Origin: Bacteroidetes bacterium HGW-Bacteroidetes-1
GTDB lineage: Bacteria > Bacteroidota > Bacteroidia > Bacteroidales > F082
Reading direction: 5' to 3'
DNA length: 64,000 bases
NCBI GenBank assembly: GCA_002842755.1
Contig: PHDU01000006.1
Span: 1 to 64,000, forward strand
Shown: one piece after another, positions 52,035 through 61,141 of the stretch
Layout: every line of letters begins with the position of its first letter
Numbering within the stretch: position 1 is the stretch's first letter
Notes under the pieces: generated by a model
Database searches by the model: none
Told to the model about the DNA's origin: nothing
The model's input: only the letters and a program-made list of their open reading frames with translations
Translations under genes and position numbers: made by a program

Positions 52035-52535
52035 ATGAAATATGTAGCAATTATCCTCTTTTTAACACTGGGCATTTCTATTTCAGCACAACCATTACAA
52101 CATGCTGCAGGGATTCGTGGGGGTGTGAGCAGCGGCCTTACTTATCAGTATTTTTATAATCCGATGGAAGATGTTAAGCTTTTGTTGAGTTTTCGCGATA
52201 GTGGCATGCAGCTATCAGCCTTAATGGAGCATTATGAATCGGTGATGATTAATTATCACGATCAGTTTTTTATGTATTATGGAGCGGGATTACACTTAGG
52301 TTATACTCGAAGTTATTCAACCCGTTATAGCTTAATTTCTTCCAGACCCTTCGAAACTTATCCAATAACACGACCTGTTTTGGGAGCCGACGCAATTGTT
52401 GGCCTCGAATACCGTGTTGGCGTTATTCCTATTGCATTTGGTATAGATTACAAACCATTTTTTGAATTTTTCGGTAATAGGTTTTTTAAAATCTCGGTCT
52501 GGGACATCGCTTTTTCAGTAAAATATCAATTCTAA
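52035..52535 (+). CDS. Small outer-membrane barrel protein
   Basis: A 166-residue protein with signal peptide (to SISAQ) and alternating strands ending V-K-Y-Q-F, a barrel-type C-terminus. Glycine- and tyrosine-rich segments (GGVSSGLTYQYFYN, YYGAGLHLGYTRSYS, GADAIVGLEYRVGVIPIAFGIDYKPFFEF) fit an eight-stranded barrel. No specific family can be assigned. It lies 32 bp after the GIN gene and 12 bp before another barrel gene, so is probably part of the sigma-factor module. Confidence 0.75.
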   Translation: MKYVAIILFLTLGISISAQPLQHAAGIRGGVSSGLTYQYFYNPMEDVKLLLSFRDSGMQLSALMEHYESVMINYHDQFFMYYGAGLHLGYTRSYSTRYSLISSRPFETYPITRPVLGADAIVGLEYRVGVIPIAFGIDYKPFFEFFGNRFFKISVWDIAFSVKYQF

Positions 52536-52547
52536 ACGCTTAAACAA

Positions 52548-53174
52548 ATGAAATACAATTATTTAATCATCACTTTGTTGCTTTTAACTCATGTTGCATG
52601 GGGTCAGGAGCGCAGCCAAAATGAGTATCAAACGGTTTTTGGAAATAAAAAGAATATTTCTCACGGAGGCTATGGTGCACTCACTATAGGAACCAGTTCT
52701 ATTGGTGGAAGCCAGGCTGTTTTCACAGGTATTAAAGGGGGCTGGCTCATTGATCATAGGTTAACTATAGGAATCGCAGGGACAGGTTTTGTAAATAATA
52801 TTCATATCGATTTGGAGCCTGGATCGGTAAACTCTGGCCTGTCAGGTGGCTACGGCGGTTTGCTTATCGAACCGATACTTGCACCATTCTCCCCTGTGCA
52901 TCTATCTTTCCCTGTGATCATAGGTGCTGGAGGTATCGCATATATCGATCGCTATTATTGGGAAAATGGCAACTATGATCCCTGGGTTATGGATGCAGAT
53001 GCATTCTTTGTGGTTGAACCTGGTGTTGAAGTTGAGCTCAATATTGTTCGTTTTTTACGATTGGCAGTGGGTGTTTCCTATCGCTACACTTCTGAAATCC
53101 TTATGGACAATGCTGCAAAAGATGTCCTTCATGGACTCTCGGGAGGCTTAAGCTTAAAGTTTGGAAAGTTCTGA
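52548..53174 (+). CDS. Outer-membrane barrel protein
   Basis: A 208-residue protein with signal peptide (MKYNYLIITLLLLTHVAWGQ) and glycine-rich strands (SHGGYGALTIGTSSIGG, LTIGIAGTGFVNN, GLSGGYGGLLIEPIL), ending S-L-K-F-G-K-F. An outer-membrane barrel of unknown role. It is the last gene of the run that starts with the ECF sigma factor; a hairpin lies about 135 bp beyond its stop. Confidence 0.75.
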   Translation: MKYNYLIITLLLLTHVAWGQERSQNEYQTVFGNKKNISHGGYGALTIGTSSIGGSQAVFTGIKGGWLIDHRLTIGIAGTGFVNNIHIDLEPGSVNSGLSGGYGGLLIEPILAPFSPVHLSFPVIIGAGGIAYIDRYYWENGNYDPWVMDADAFFVVEPGVEVELNIVRFLRLAVGVSYRYTSEILMDNAAKDVLHGLSGGLSLKFGKF

Positions 53175-53585
53175 AAGAAAATGAACTCCTCTTTAGCATT
53201 GATACTGTAAGCATTCTTAGTAATTGAACAAAGCTTTTTTTGTTGAGACGCATTAAAACTTTTCCTTCTGTTTTAAGTTTATTTTCAATGTCTTTTTTGT
53301 AGTGTTACAATATCCGGATATAGCAGTGCTAAGTCCGGATATTTTAGCTTTTCTGAGATTGATAGAATATTCATAAGAATATTTCTTGACTGGCTTATAC
53401 TAACTTATTTGAAAAATGGCAAGAATCATTGTTGTCAATCACAGAAAAATGGAATTATAATTTTTTTAATACAATTGATTCTCAAGTGTATTTTAGAGGC
53501 TATTTTGTACCGAAAACTGATTCCTTGATGGTATATATCTTTTTATTTTTAATTTTAACCACTCGAATCTAATAATCCTGATTTT
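53175..53585. other. Intergenic region with a hairpin
   Basis: This 411-bp AT-rich region holds no gene I can support. It contains a perfect 10-bp inverted repeat (53309-53318 with 53334-53343) around a 15-nt loop. T-rich DNA follows, so it may be the terminator of the sigma-factor module, although it is about 135 bp from the last stop codon. The rest presumably includes the promoter of the C69 peptidase gene. Confidence 0.45.
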
Positions 53586-55190
53586 ATGAATATGCGTTTT
53601 CTTCCTTTAATCATAGCCGCCTTTCTGGCGTCAAATTTTATTTCAGCTCAGACACAGAAGTCAGACCCTTGGTTTGGTGAAAGCTGTACCAGCATTATGG
53701 TGGGCAAAAAAGCGTCAGCAGACGGCTCAGTTATTACTTCTCACACTTGCGATGGCAATTATCGTACATGGTTGCGTATGGAGCCGGCAAAGGATCATAA
53801 TGATACCACCTTTCATGAGGTTTTTAAAGGTACACTTCACACAGAAACACCATGGGATATGCGTAATGTAAAACTCGCAGGTAAAATACCGCAGGTAAAA
53901 CACACCTATGCCTATCTGAATACAGCTTATCCCAGCCTTAATGAGAAGCAACTTGCCATTGGTGAAACAACGTTTGTAGGACCTGATACCCTAGTAAATA
54001 AAAATGGCATGTTCCTGATTGAAGAATTACAACGCATTGCGCTTCAACGATGTGACAACGCCAGAGGTGCTGTCAAACTGATAGGGGAATTGATTAAGGA
54101 ATACGGTTATGGTGACTGGGGAGAATGTATTACTATAGCTGACAAATACGAAGTGTGGCAGATGGAGATATTAGGTGAAGGGCCGGCTCGTATTGGAGGT
54201 GTTTGGGCTGCACAACGAATTCCCGACGACCATGTAGGCATTTCAGCCAACATTTCTCGCATTGGTGTAATCGACAGGAATAATCCTGATTTTTTTATGG
54301 CATCTGATAATATTGAAGCCGTCGCCAAAGAATTTGGACTTTGGGATGGTGAAGGCATCTTCAAATTCTGGAAGGCATATGGTGATCAGGAAAAGCCATT
54401 CAAAATAAGAGAGTTTTTTGTATTGAGCAGTCTGGCTCCTGCATTGAAACTTACAATGGATATGGATGAACTTCCTTTTTCAGTAAAGCCCGAGCAGAAA
54501 ATTACAATGGAAAAAATGATGGGGTTATACCGCGCCACTTACGAAGGAACAGAATTTGATATGACGCAAAACGTAAAGTATATCAAAAAGAAATATGATG
54601 ATAACCGCAAAGAAATTGGTCAGGATACGATTATTAGTCCTGTGGCAAATCCCTGGCTGACTACCGATATGCGCAATACGTTGAATTTCCTTTCTGAAGG
54701 AACCATAGAGTTTCAACGCACGGTTTCTGTTTCATGGTGTTCTTATTCATTTATTACGCAGTTACGCGACTGGCTTCCTGATGCAGTTGGTGGCATTTCG
54801 TGGTTTTCGTTCGACAACCCAGGTGAAAGTCCACGTATCCCAATATTTGCGGGAGTAAATAGTTTACCTGAATCTTTTGAATTATGTGGACAAAAAGGCT
54901 ACCGTGAAGATGCTGCTATTTGGAACTATCGCAGGGCCAATAAGCTGGCCACAGTTAGCTGGGGAAAGACAAAGCATGTAATGCTTGAAAATGTAAAAGA
55001 GTTTGAGCACAAAGCTTTCGATGAAATGCCACTCATCGAAAATAAAGCCATAATGTTGCTCAAAGAAGGTAAAGACGAAGAAACATCAAAGTATCTTTCG
55101 CAATACACAAGCAATTTTTCTGGAACAACTGTACAGCGCTGGAAAGAACTCGAACATCGTTTCTGGGGCATGTTTGGACGTGGCTTTTGA
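53586..55190 (+). CDS. C69 family dipeptidase (PepD-like), exported
   Basis: A 534-residue peptidase of family C69, Ntn hydrolases that cleave dipeptides. A signal peptide (to SAQ at about residue 22) is followed by ESCTSIMVGKKASADGSVITSHT, where Cys34 is the expected N-terminal nucleophile exposed by autoprocessing; GISANISRIG and FMASDNIEAVAKEFG are conserved in the family. Length is normal. Periplasmic or extracellular location fits peptide scavenging. ATG 53586 and 53592 are both possible. Monocistronic, converging on the ClC gene. Confidence 0.9.
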   Translation: MNMRFLPLIIAAFLASNFISAQTQKSDPWFGESCTSIMVGKKASADGSVITSHTCDGNYRTWLRMEPAKDHNDTTFHEVFKGTLHTETPWDMRNVKLAGKIPQVKHTYAYLNTAYPSLNEKQLAIGETTFVGPDTLVNKNGMFLIEELQRIALQRCDNARGAVKLIGELIKEYGYGDWGECITIADKYEVWQMEILGEGPARIGGVWAAQRIPDDHVGISANISRIGVIDRNNPDFFMASDNIEAVAKEFGLWDGEGIFKFWKAYGDQEKPFKIREFFVLSSLAPALKLTMDMDELPFSVKPEQKITMEKMMGLYRATYEGTEFDMTQNVKYIKKKYDDNRKEIGQDTIISPVANPWLTTDMRNTLNFLSEGTIEFQRTVSVSWCSYSFITQLRDWLPDAVGGISWFSFDNPGESPRIPIFAGVNSLPESFELCGQKGYREDAAIWNYRRANKLATVSWGKTKHVMLENVKEFEHKAFDEMPLIENKAIMLLKEGKDEETSKYLSQYTSNFSGTTVQRWKELEHRFWGMFGRGF

Positions 55191-55246
55191 TCTGATTTTA
55201 TAATGGTGGTTCCAGCTTGGATGTCGTATTATGGTATGCCTGGTTT

Positions 55247-57025
55247 TTAGTCTTGCGACATCTCGCTTAATTTCTTCCGATAAGTGATAAACACATTTGC
55301 ACGTGAAATGTAGCCTATATATTTCGTTTCTTGCAACACAACAATGTTGTACTTACCCGATTCCTGAAATTTTGCTGCTACTTCTTCCATCGGATCGTTT
55401 GGGTTAATCACAAAACTTGGAAAAACCATAATGTTTTCAACCACATTTTCATAAAGATCTTGATCAAACATGATGTTTCGGATATCGTCAAGTAAAATAT
55501 GACCACGGAAAACGCCCTTTTCATCAACAACTGGGAAAATGTTTCGTTTTGATTTACTAATGATTTTAACGAGGTCGCCAAGTGTTTCGCCTGGTTTAAC
55601 CATATGAAAGTTTGTTTCAACCAAACGACTTACTTTCATCATATTGAGTACATTTTTATCCTTATTGTGCGTTAAAAGTTCTCCGCGGCGCGCCAGCTGA
55701 TATGTGTAAATTGAATTACTAACAAAAATTTTGACTGTGGCATACGAAATGGTTGAAACAATCATAAGTGGTACAAATAAGGAGTACCCACCTGTAATTT
55801 CTGCAATTAGGAAGATGCCGGTAAGAGGAGCATGAAGAATTCCTGCAATCATACCTGCCATACCTACCATAGCAAATTTGCCTGGATGCAATTGACCAAT
55901 CCCTGTTTCATTGATGACAAGCGCATAAAATAACCCCATAAATGCTCCAAGGAAAAGGGCTGGCGCAAAAATACCACCAACACCTCCGGCAGCAAAGGTG
56001 AAAGAAGAGGCAAAAGCCTTCATCAGTATAACGGCTATAAACAAGGCAAAAACAACCCAAACCTGGTCTCGATAATCAAAGAAGATACTATTGTTGTATA
56101 AAGCTCCGTAATCTCCCTGCAAACTTTGATTAATAGCTTCATATCCTTCACCATAAAGGGCAGGGAAGAAGAAAATTAATAATCCAAGAAGTGAGCTTCC
56201 CAAAAGGAAACGCACCCACCACTTTTTTATTTTTAAGTCGAAAAATTCTTCAACGCTAATTGAAATCCGGGTGAAATAGGTAGATACAAGTCCGGTAAAA
56301 ACTCCAAGTCCAACATATAATAATGTATTGGATGGATTAAAGATTTCATGGGTATCAATAGGATACATAACTGCTTGACCCAAAACAAAATAGGAGGTTA
56401 AAACTGCTGTCACCGTGGCAATAAGAAGAGGGACAAGGGAAGTCATGGCTAAATCGATCATAATCACCTCGAGTGCAAAAACAATTGCAGCTACCGGAGC
56501 CTGAAAAATGGCAGCCATTGCAGCCGCACTTGCCAGACTAATCAAGAGTGTGATCTGACGATAATTCAGGCGTAATGCCTGACCAATATTGGAGCCGATG
56601 GCTGCACCTGTTGATACAGTTGGTCCTTCCAATCCGACAGAACCACCAAACCCAACAGTAAATGCACTTGAAACGATTGCTGAAAATGTATTATGAAATT
56701 TAATAAGGCCGTTTTTACGAGAAATCGCATATAAAACACCCGGTATTCCATGGCCTGATTCCTGACGGATGACAAACTTCATAAACAATACCGCCAGAAT
56801 AATTCCAATGGAAGGATATAAAAAGTATAAATAGTTTTCGTACTGATTAGCGAAACTGCTGGTAAGCATGGATTGAATGAAGTGTGCAGATTTTTTGATG
56901 ATAATTGCAGATGCCGCTGCCAAAAAACCTACAATTACACTCAGAATATAAATGTATTGCCTGTCGTTGATATGTTTGATGCGCCAATCAAAAAAACGGC
57001 TCAACCATAAATTGTATTTCACCAT
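55247..57025 (-). CDS. ClC family chloride channel/transporter with CBS domains
   Basis: A 592-residue inner-membrane protein. Residues about 25-430 are the ClC core with its signatures: GHGIPG (91-96, usually GSGIPE), GLEGPTV (131-137, gating glutamate E133, usual GREGP) and GGIFAP. Two CBS domains follow (about 450-580; VKPGETLGDLVKIISKSKRNIFPVVDEKG and INPNDPMEEVAAKFQESGKYNIVVLQE), which in the family bind adenine nucleotides and regulate gating. The histidine in place of the filter serine may alter anion choice. It should move chloride or another anion across the inner membrane, as channel or H+ antiporter. Monocistronic. Confidence 0.92.
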   Translation of the reverse strand: MVKYNLWLSRFFDWRIKHINDRQYIYILSVIVGFLAAASAIIIKKSAHFIQSMLTSSFANQYENYLYFLYPSIGIILAVLFMKFVIRQESGHGIPGVLYAISRKNGLIKFHNTFSAIVSSAFTVGFGGSVGLEGPTVSTGAAIGSNIGQALRLNYRQITLLISLASAAAMAAIFQAPVAAIVFALEVIMIDLAMTSLVPLLIATVTAVLTSYFVLGQAVMYPIDTHEIFNPSNTLLYVGLGVFTGLVSTYFTRISISVEEFFDLKIKKWWVRFLLGSSLLGLLIFFFPALYGEGYEAINQSLQGDYGALYNNSIFFDYRDQVWVVFALFIAVILMKAFASSFTFAAGGVGGIFAPALFLGAFMGLFYALVINETGIGQLHPGKFAMVGMAGMIAGILHAPLTGIFLIAEITGGYSLFVPLMIVSTISYATVKIFVSNSIYTYQLARRGELLTHNKDKNVLNMMKVSRLVETNFHMVKPGETLGDLVKIISKSKRNIFPVVDEKGVFRGHILLDDIRNIMFDQDLYENVVENIMVFPSFVINPNDPMEEVAAKFQESGKYNIVVLQETKYIGYISRANVFITYRKKLSEMSQD

Positions 57026-57229
57026 GGAATTACAGTCTCCTCATATTTTTTGCGAATTTAACCATTTCCCATTACCTGCAATACAATATTCTATCTCTGG
57101 TTCATGAGCTGGTGAAGTGTAATTAGAATAAAGTTCGTCTTCTGTTATGCGCTTCAATTGGATTTTTCTTTTTCTTTTAATATTTAAACCACTTCATTTG
57201 ATTATTTTCGTCGCATCAAAATCTTATGA

Positions 57230-57994
57230 ATGAAAATAATCAGCTACAATGTCAATGGCATCAGAGCATCCATCAACAGAGGATTGTTAAACTGGATTGC
57301 AGAGGTACAGCCCGATGTTTTATGTTTTCAGGAAATTAAGGCCACTACCGACCAAATACCGTTGCTTGAATTTGATGCACTTGGATATATTCATCACTGG
57401 TTTCCAGCTCAGAAGAAAGGCTATAGTGGGGTGGCAATTTTATCGCGTCTGCAACCAGATCATGTAGAATTTGGAATGAATATTCCGAAGTATGACAACG
57501 AAGGCAGGGTTCTTCGTGCTGATTTTGGTGACCTTTCAGTTGTATCAGTTTATCATCCATCCGGAAGCAGCGGCGATGAACGGCAAGCATTTAAAATGCA
57601 ATGGCTTGATGATTTTGGGAACTATGTAGAAAAGCTAAGAGAGGAGCGACCAAAACTGATCTTATCTGGAGATTTCAATATTTGCCATCAGCCTATTGAT
57701 ATTCACGATCCCATCCGCAATGCAACTGTTTCAGGTTTCTTGCCGGAAGAGCGTGAATGGTTAAACCGCTTTTTAAACAGTGGATATATCGATACTTTCA
57801 GACATCTTGTAAAAGAACCTCACAACTATAGCTGGTGGAGTTATCGGGCCAATGCCCGGGCAAATAATAAAGGTTGGCGCATTGACTATAATATGATTAC
57901 CGAAAATTTGTTACCTCAACTCCGATCTGCAGCCATTTTTTCTAATGCAGTGCATTCTGATCATTGCCCTGTCTTCGTTGAATTAGATGCATAG
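57230..57994 (+). CDS. xth: Exodeoxyribonuclease III
   Basis: A 254-residue exonuclease III/AP endonuclease for base-excision repair. Family motifs: MKIISYNVNGIRASINRGL, VLCFQEIKAT (metal-binding Glu), YHPSGSS, LSGDFNICH, WWSYRANARANNKGWRIDY and SDHCPVFVE (catalytic Asp-His). Length and order are normal. It converges with fabH, with 45 bp between the stop codons, and is preceded by a 204-bp region containing a weak TAnnTTTG-like element close to the ATG. Confidence 0.95.
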   Translation: MKIISYNVNGIRASINRGLLNWIAEVQPDVLCFQEIKATTDQIPLLEFDALGYIHHWFPAQKKGYSGVAILSRLQPDHVEFGMNIPKYDNEGRVLRADFGDLSVVSVYHPSGSSGDERQAFKMQWLDDFGNYVEKLREERPKLILSGDFNICHQPIDIHDPIRNATVSGFLPEEREWLNRFLNSGYIDTFRHLVKEPHNYSWWSYRANARANNKGWRIDYNMITENLLPQLRSAAIFSNAVHSDHCPVFVELDA

Positions 57995-58039
57995 GGCTTG
58001 AAGCCTGTCTAAGAAAGAATATTGAAAGTGCAATCGGTA

Positions 58040-59038
58040 TTATTTGGGGTCATAACCCCATTTAAGCCAAATTGAGCCCCATGTGAATCCACCCCCAAAA
58101 GCAGCCAGAATCAGGTTGTCACCTTTGTGAAGCTGGTTTTCCCATTCTGATAAACACAATGGCAATGTCCCGTTGGTCGTATTGCCATAGCGCTCAATAT
58201 TGATCATCACTTTTTCTTTTGCAATACCCATGCGGCGAGCAGTAGCATCAATGATACGCATATTTGCCTGATGTGGAACCAGCCATGCAATATTTTCAGA
58301 TTTTAAATTGTTTTTATCCATGATCGATCCGGCAACGTCGGCCATATTGGTAACAGCAAATTTGAAAACTGCCTGACCCTCCTGATAAATATAATGTTCG
58401 CGAGCATCAACTGTAGTTTGGGATGCTGGGTTTTTTGAGCCACCAGCCTTTTGATGAAGGTGTATCATTCCACCGCCATCAGAATGCATGATTGAATCCA
58501 TAATGCCAAATGAATCATCTGTAGGCTCAAGAAGGACAGCTCCACCGCCATCCCCAAAAATAATGCAGGTAGAACGATCTGTATAATCAACAATCGACGA
58601 CATTTTATCGGCACCTACAACGATTACTTTCTTATGGGAGCCACTTTGGATAAATTTAGAAGCTGTAACTAACGCATAGAGAAACCCTGAACAGGCTGCA
58701 TTTATATCAAAACTGAAAGCGTTTCTAATGCCACATTCGTGGCTTATGATGTTGGCAGTAGCCGGAAATTGCATATCAGGGGTTACAGTTGCACAAATCA
58801 GCAGATCTACTTCTTCTGGCCTGGTACCTGTTTTCTCTAGCAAACCCTTCACCGCCTCAGTACCAATTACCGAAGTGCCTGCACCATCTCCTTTTAAAAT
58901 ACGTCGTTCCTTAATTCCCGTACGTGAAATAATCCATTCATCAGTGGTATCGACCATTTTCTCGAGTTCAGCATTGGTCAAAATGTCCTTTGGAACCCAA
59001 CTATGAATGCCAGTAATTGAGGCTCTATATTTAGTCAT
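58040..59038 (-). CDS. fabH: 3-oxoacyl-[acyl-carrier-protein] synthase III
   Basis: A 332-residue KAS III that condenses acetyl-CoA (or branched acyl-CoA) with malonyl-ACP to start fatty acid synthesis. The catalytic triad is visible: Cys116 in [11 protein letters not shown], His in PHQANMRI and Asn in [11 protein letters not shown]. The N-terminal [15 protein letters not shown] is the CoA-binding region. The gene is last in the run yceD-rpmF-plsX-fabH, 32 bp after plsX, the classical arrangement that links lipid synthesis with ribosome genes. The biotin carboxylase genes that often follow it in Bacteroidota are not here. Confidence 0.96.
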   Translation of the reverse strand: MTKYRASITGIHSWVPKDILTNAELEKMVDTTDEWIISRTGIKERRILKGDGAGTSVIGTEAVKGLLEKTGTRPEEVDLLICATVTPDMQFPATANIISHECGIRNAFSFDINAACSGFLYALVTASKFIQSGSHKKVIVVGADKMSSIVDYTDRSTCIIFGDGGGAVLLEPTDDSFGIMDSIMHSDGGGMIHLHQKAGGSKNPASQTTVDAREHYIYQEGQAVFKFAVTNMADVAGSIMDKNNLKSENIAWLVPHQANMRIIDATARRMGIAKEKVMINIERYGNTTNGTLPLCLSEWENQLHKGDNLILAAFGGGFTWGSIWLKWGYDPK

Positions 59039-59070
59039 ACAAATTATGGAAATTGTCCTCTAAAGTAAGT

Positions 59071-60048
59071 TTAAACAACAAACCCCTTTAAAGCTTCTTT
59101 GATTTTTTTATTTAATTGTGATGCAGCAACATTGCGAGCAAGTAACATCATGTTTTTAATTGCGAGTGGACTACTGATCCCATGTCCTAAAACAACATTA
59201 CCATTGATTCCGATAATAGGGCTGCCACCATGCAATTCATAATTAAATCGCGCAAAATAATCATCAACCAATCCACGCTTCTGCATAATACGAAACATGG
59301 CCTGAATTTGCTTAATGACAATATTTCCAGTAAATCCGTCACAAACAACAACATCCGTCTTATCGTTAAAAAGGTCACGTCCTTCCACATTGCCAATAAA
59401 ATTGAAATCTTGAGTCTCCTTCATTAGCATATATGCTGATTGAACAAGCAAATTACCTTTTTTTTCTTCTTCGCCTATGCTAAGCAGCCCAACCTTAGGA
59501 TCTTCGACACCAAGGACATATTTTGCATACAATGAACCAAGAAAACCATATTGATAAAGTACGTCTGGTTTTGCGTCAGGATTGGTGCCAACATCAAGTA
59601 TTATATTACTTGTTCCACTAAGTTTAGGGATCATCACTACACTGGAAGGACGAATAATACCAGGAATTGTATTTACCACGTTCATGGCCCCAACCATCAT
59701 AGCTCCACTGTTGCCAGCACTTGCGAAAGTATCAATTTTCCTTTCATGAAGGAATTCGAACCCTTTTACAATACTCGATTGCTTTTTCCCTTGAAAGGCT
59801 TTTATGGGCTTTTCACCCATCCCTATCACTTCAGGTGAATGAACAATTTCAACTCTACCGGTTTCAATAAGGTTGGAATCAACAGTTGATCGAATGATTT
59901 CTTCATCTCCAAACAATACAACTATTTCACCTTCTTTGAGTTCTGGTAAAAGCAAAACCAGTCCATCTAATGTTACAGCAGGAGCGAAATCACCGCCAGT
60001 AACATCAAGACCTAAACGTAGTTTGCCAATATGTTGAATCAAATTCAT
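59071..60048 (-). CDS. plsX: Phosphate acyltransferase PlsX
   Basis: A 325-residue PlsX, which converts acyl-ACP to acyl-phosphate for phospholipid synthesis. Family motifs: LGLDVTGGDFAP near the start, GEKPIKAFQGKKQSS, FASAGNSGAMMVGA, LDVGTNPDAKPD and CDGFTGNIVIKQ. A peripheral membrane enzyme, normal length. It lies 14 bp after rpmF and before fabH on the same strand, in the conserved operon. The first ATG gives about nine residues more than most homologues; no better start is visible. Confidence 0.95.
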   Translation of the reverse strand: MNLIQHIGKLRLGLDVTGGDFAPAVTLDGLVLLLPELKEGEIVVLFGDEEIIRSTVDSNLIETGRVEIVHSPEVIGMGEKPIKAFQGKKQSSIVKGFEFLHERKIDTFASAGNSGAMMVGAMNVVNTIPGIIRPSSVVMIPKLSGTSNIILDVGTNPDAKPDVLYQYGFLGSLYAKYVLGVEDPKVGLLSIGEEEKKGNLLVQSAYMLMKETQDFNFIGNVEGRDLFNDKTDVVVCDGFTGNIVIKQIQAMFRIMQKRGLVDDYFARFNYELHGGSPIIGINGNVVLGHGISSPLAIKNMMLLARNVAASQLNKKIKEALKGFVV

Positions 60049-60062
60049 CCCTAAGCCTAAGT

Positions 60063-60248
60063 TCAGGCTTTGGCTTCCATTACAAGTTTTCCCTTATAAT
60101 AGAGGTCTCCGTCTACATAATATGCTCTATGGTAAACATGGATTGCTCCGGTAACCGGACATTTTGCTAAGGTTGGCATTACAGCTTTGTCGTGCGTTCT
60201 TCTTTTATCTCTTCTTGTTGTAGAAATTTTTCTTTTAGGATGTGGCAT
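60063..60248 (-). CDS. rpmF: 50S ribosomal protein L32
   Basis: A 61-residue L32: MPHPKRKISTTRRDKRRTHD at the start and KCPVTGAIHVYHRAYYVDG in the middle. The zinc-binding form has two CxxC pairs; here only one cysteine remains, so this is the zinc-independent form. It lies in the operon between yceD and plsX, as in most bacteria. Confidence 0.97.
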   Translation of the reverse strand: MPHPKRKISTTRRDKRRTHDKAVMPTLAKCPVTGAIHVYHRAYYVDGDLYYKGKLVMEAKA

Positions 60249-60278
60249 TTTTCGAATTTATTGATGTTACAAAAAACA

Positions 60279-60800
60279 TTATGATTGAAAATTTATTTTT
60301 TTTAGTGCTTCCCACCGAGGGTCAGACTCTGTTTCTATGCGCAATTGTTCAAGTTTGCTTAAAACCTCCTTATTACAGAGGGTATTTCCATTATTGTCAT
60401 CGGGATGAACTTTTCGAATGGGTAAAAGCAAAATGATATACTCATATAAAAGCTTGCTTATATCAAACTCATGATGATCAGCAGGTATAATAATAATTTC
60501 GTCAGTTTCTTCCTCATATCTTTCTCCATATTTGAGGATCAGGATCTGATTGCCTTCGATGGGTTGATGAAATTCATCAGCACAACGATCGCATGGTACT
60601 TCTAACCAACCATTAATTGTGAAATGCAGCTCAATCATGTTTTCACGTTTATCAAGCTGCAATTCAACGTTTACTTTCCCATTGATCACTTCATCATCAT
60701 CCACCAATGCAAAGAAAGGACGACCTAAATTAAAGGTAAAGTTAGTTTTACCAGGCGCCAGGCCTGCAATTGGAAGTATGAATTCGCGCGCGTATTTCAC
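60279..60800 (-). CDS. YceD/DUF177 family protein
   Basis: A 173-residue protein of the YceD (DUF177) family, whose members are linked to 23S rRNA processing or stability and are almost always encoded before rpmF. The recognisable core is VPCDRCADEFHQPIEG followed by acidic strands and DISKLLYEYIILLLPIRKVH, with the C-terminal DPRWEALKKI. The start is GTG at 60800, about 20 nt after the expected transcription start; no nearby ATG fits. First gene of the yceD-rpmF-plsX-fabH operon. Confidence 0.93.
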   Translation of the reverse strand: MKYAREFILPIAGLAPGKTNFTFNLGRPFFALVDDDEVINGKVNVELQLDKRENMIELHFTINGWLEVPCDRCADEFHQPIEGNQILILKYGERYEEETDEIIIIPADHHEFDISKLLYEYIILLLPIRKVHPDDNNGNTLCNKEVLSKLEQLRIETESDPRWEALKKINFQS

Positions 60801-60827
60801 TGTTCAATCCTTTTCAAAATCGGGCGG

Positions 60828-60859
60828 CAAAGATATATAAATCTCTCATGTTATACAAA
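60828..60859 (-). promoter_or_regulatory. Promoter of the yceD-rpmF-plsX-fabH operon
   Basis: On the minus strand TTTG (complement of 60856-60859), a 20-bp spacer and TATCTTTG (complement of 60828-60835) form a full match to the Bacteroidota housekeeping promoter. It lies 27 bp before the GTG start of yceD. It is the clearest promoter in the window. Confidence 0.8.
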
Positions 60860-61141
60860 TTATTGTTTCAATCATCTCTAAATGACTGTAAATGATTATC
60901 ATTATTTTAGTTATTTCCTGTTTGACCATTCTGCCAAAAACCAAAAATATAATGTTCTTGATGGAAGGAATAATATCCTTTGGAAATGCCTTAAATAATA
61001 ATTGTTATTTTTTTAACAGTAACAACGCTTTTATTAAATTTGCACCTTGAATCAAGTTGCTTCACCAGTAGGTAAGGTGGAATGAAATTTTAGAAAGCGA
61101 ATTGAAATAAACTATCACAAAAACCATTAAAACGTATCATT
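60836..61141. other. Intergenic region between divergent yceD and proline dehydrogenase genes
   Basis: About 300 bp of AT-rich DNA carrying the two divergent promoters. I see no gene or RNA in it. Between about 60870 and 60920 there are several copies of a TAAATGA/TGATTAT-like motif, which may be chance in such AT-rich sequence. Confidence 0.4.
61035..61042 (+). promoter_or_regulatory. -7 promoter element of the proline dehydrogenase gene
   Basis: TAAATTTG matches TAnnTTTG; a T-rich -33 region (61011-61014) stands 20 bp upstream. The leader would be about 90 nt. Confidence 0.5.
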
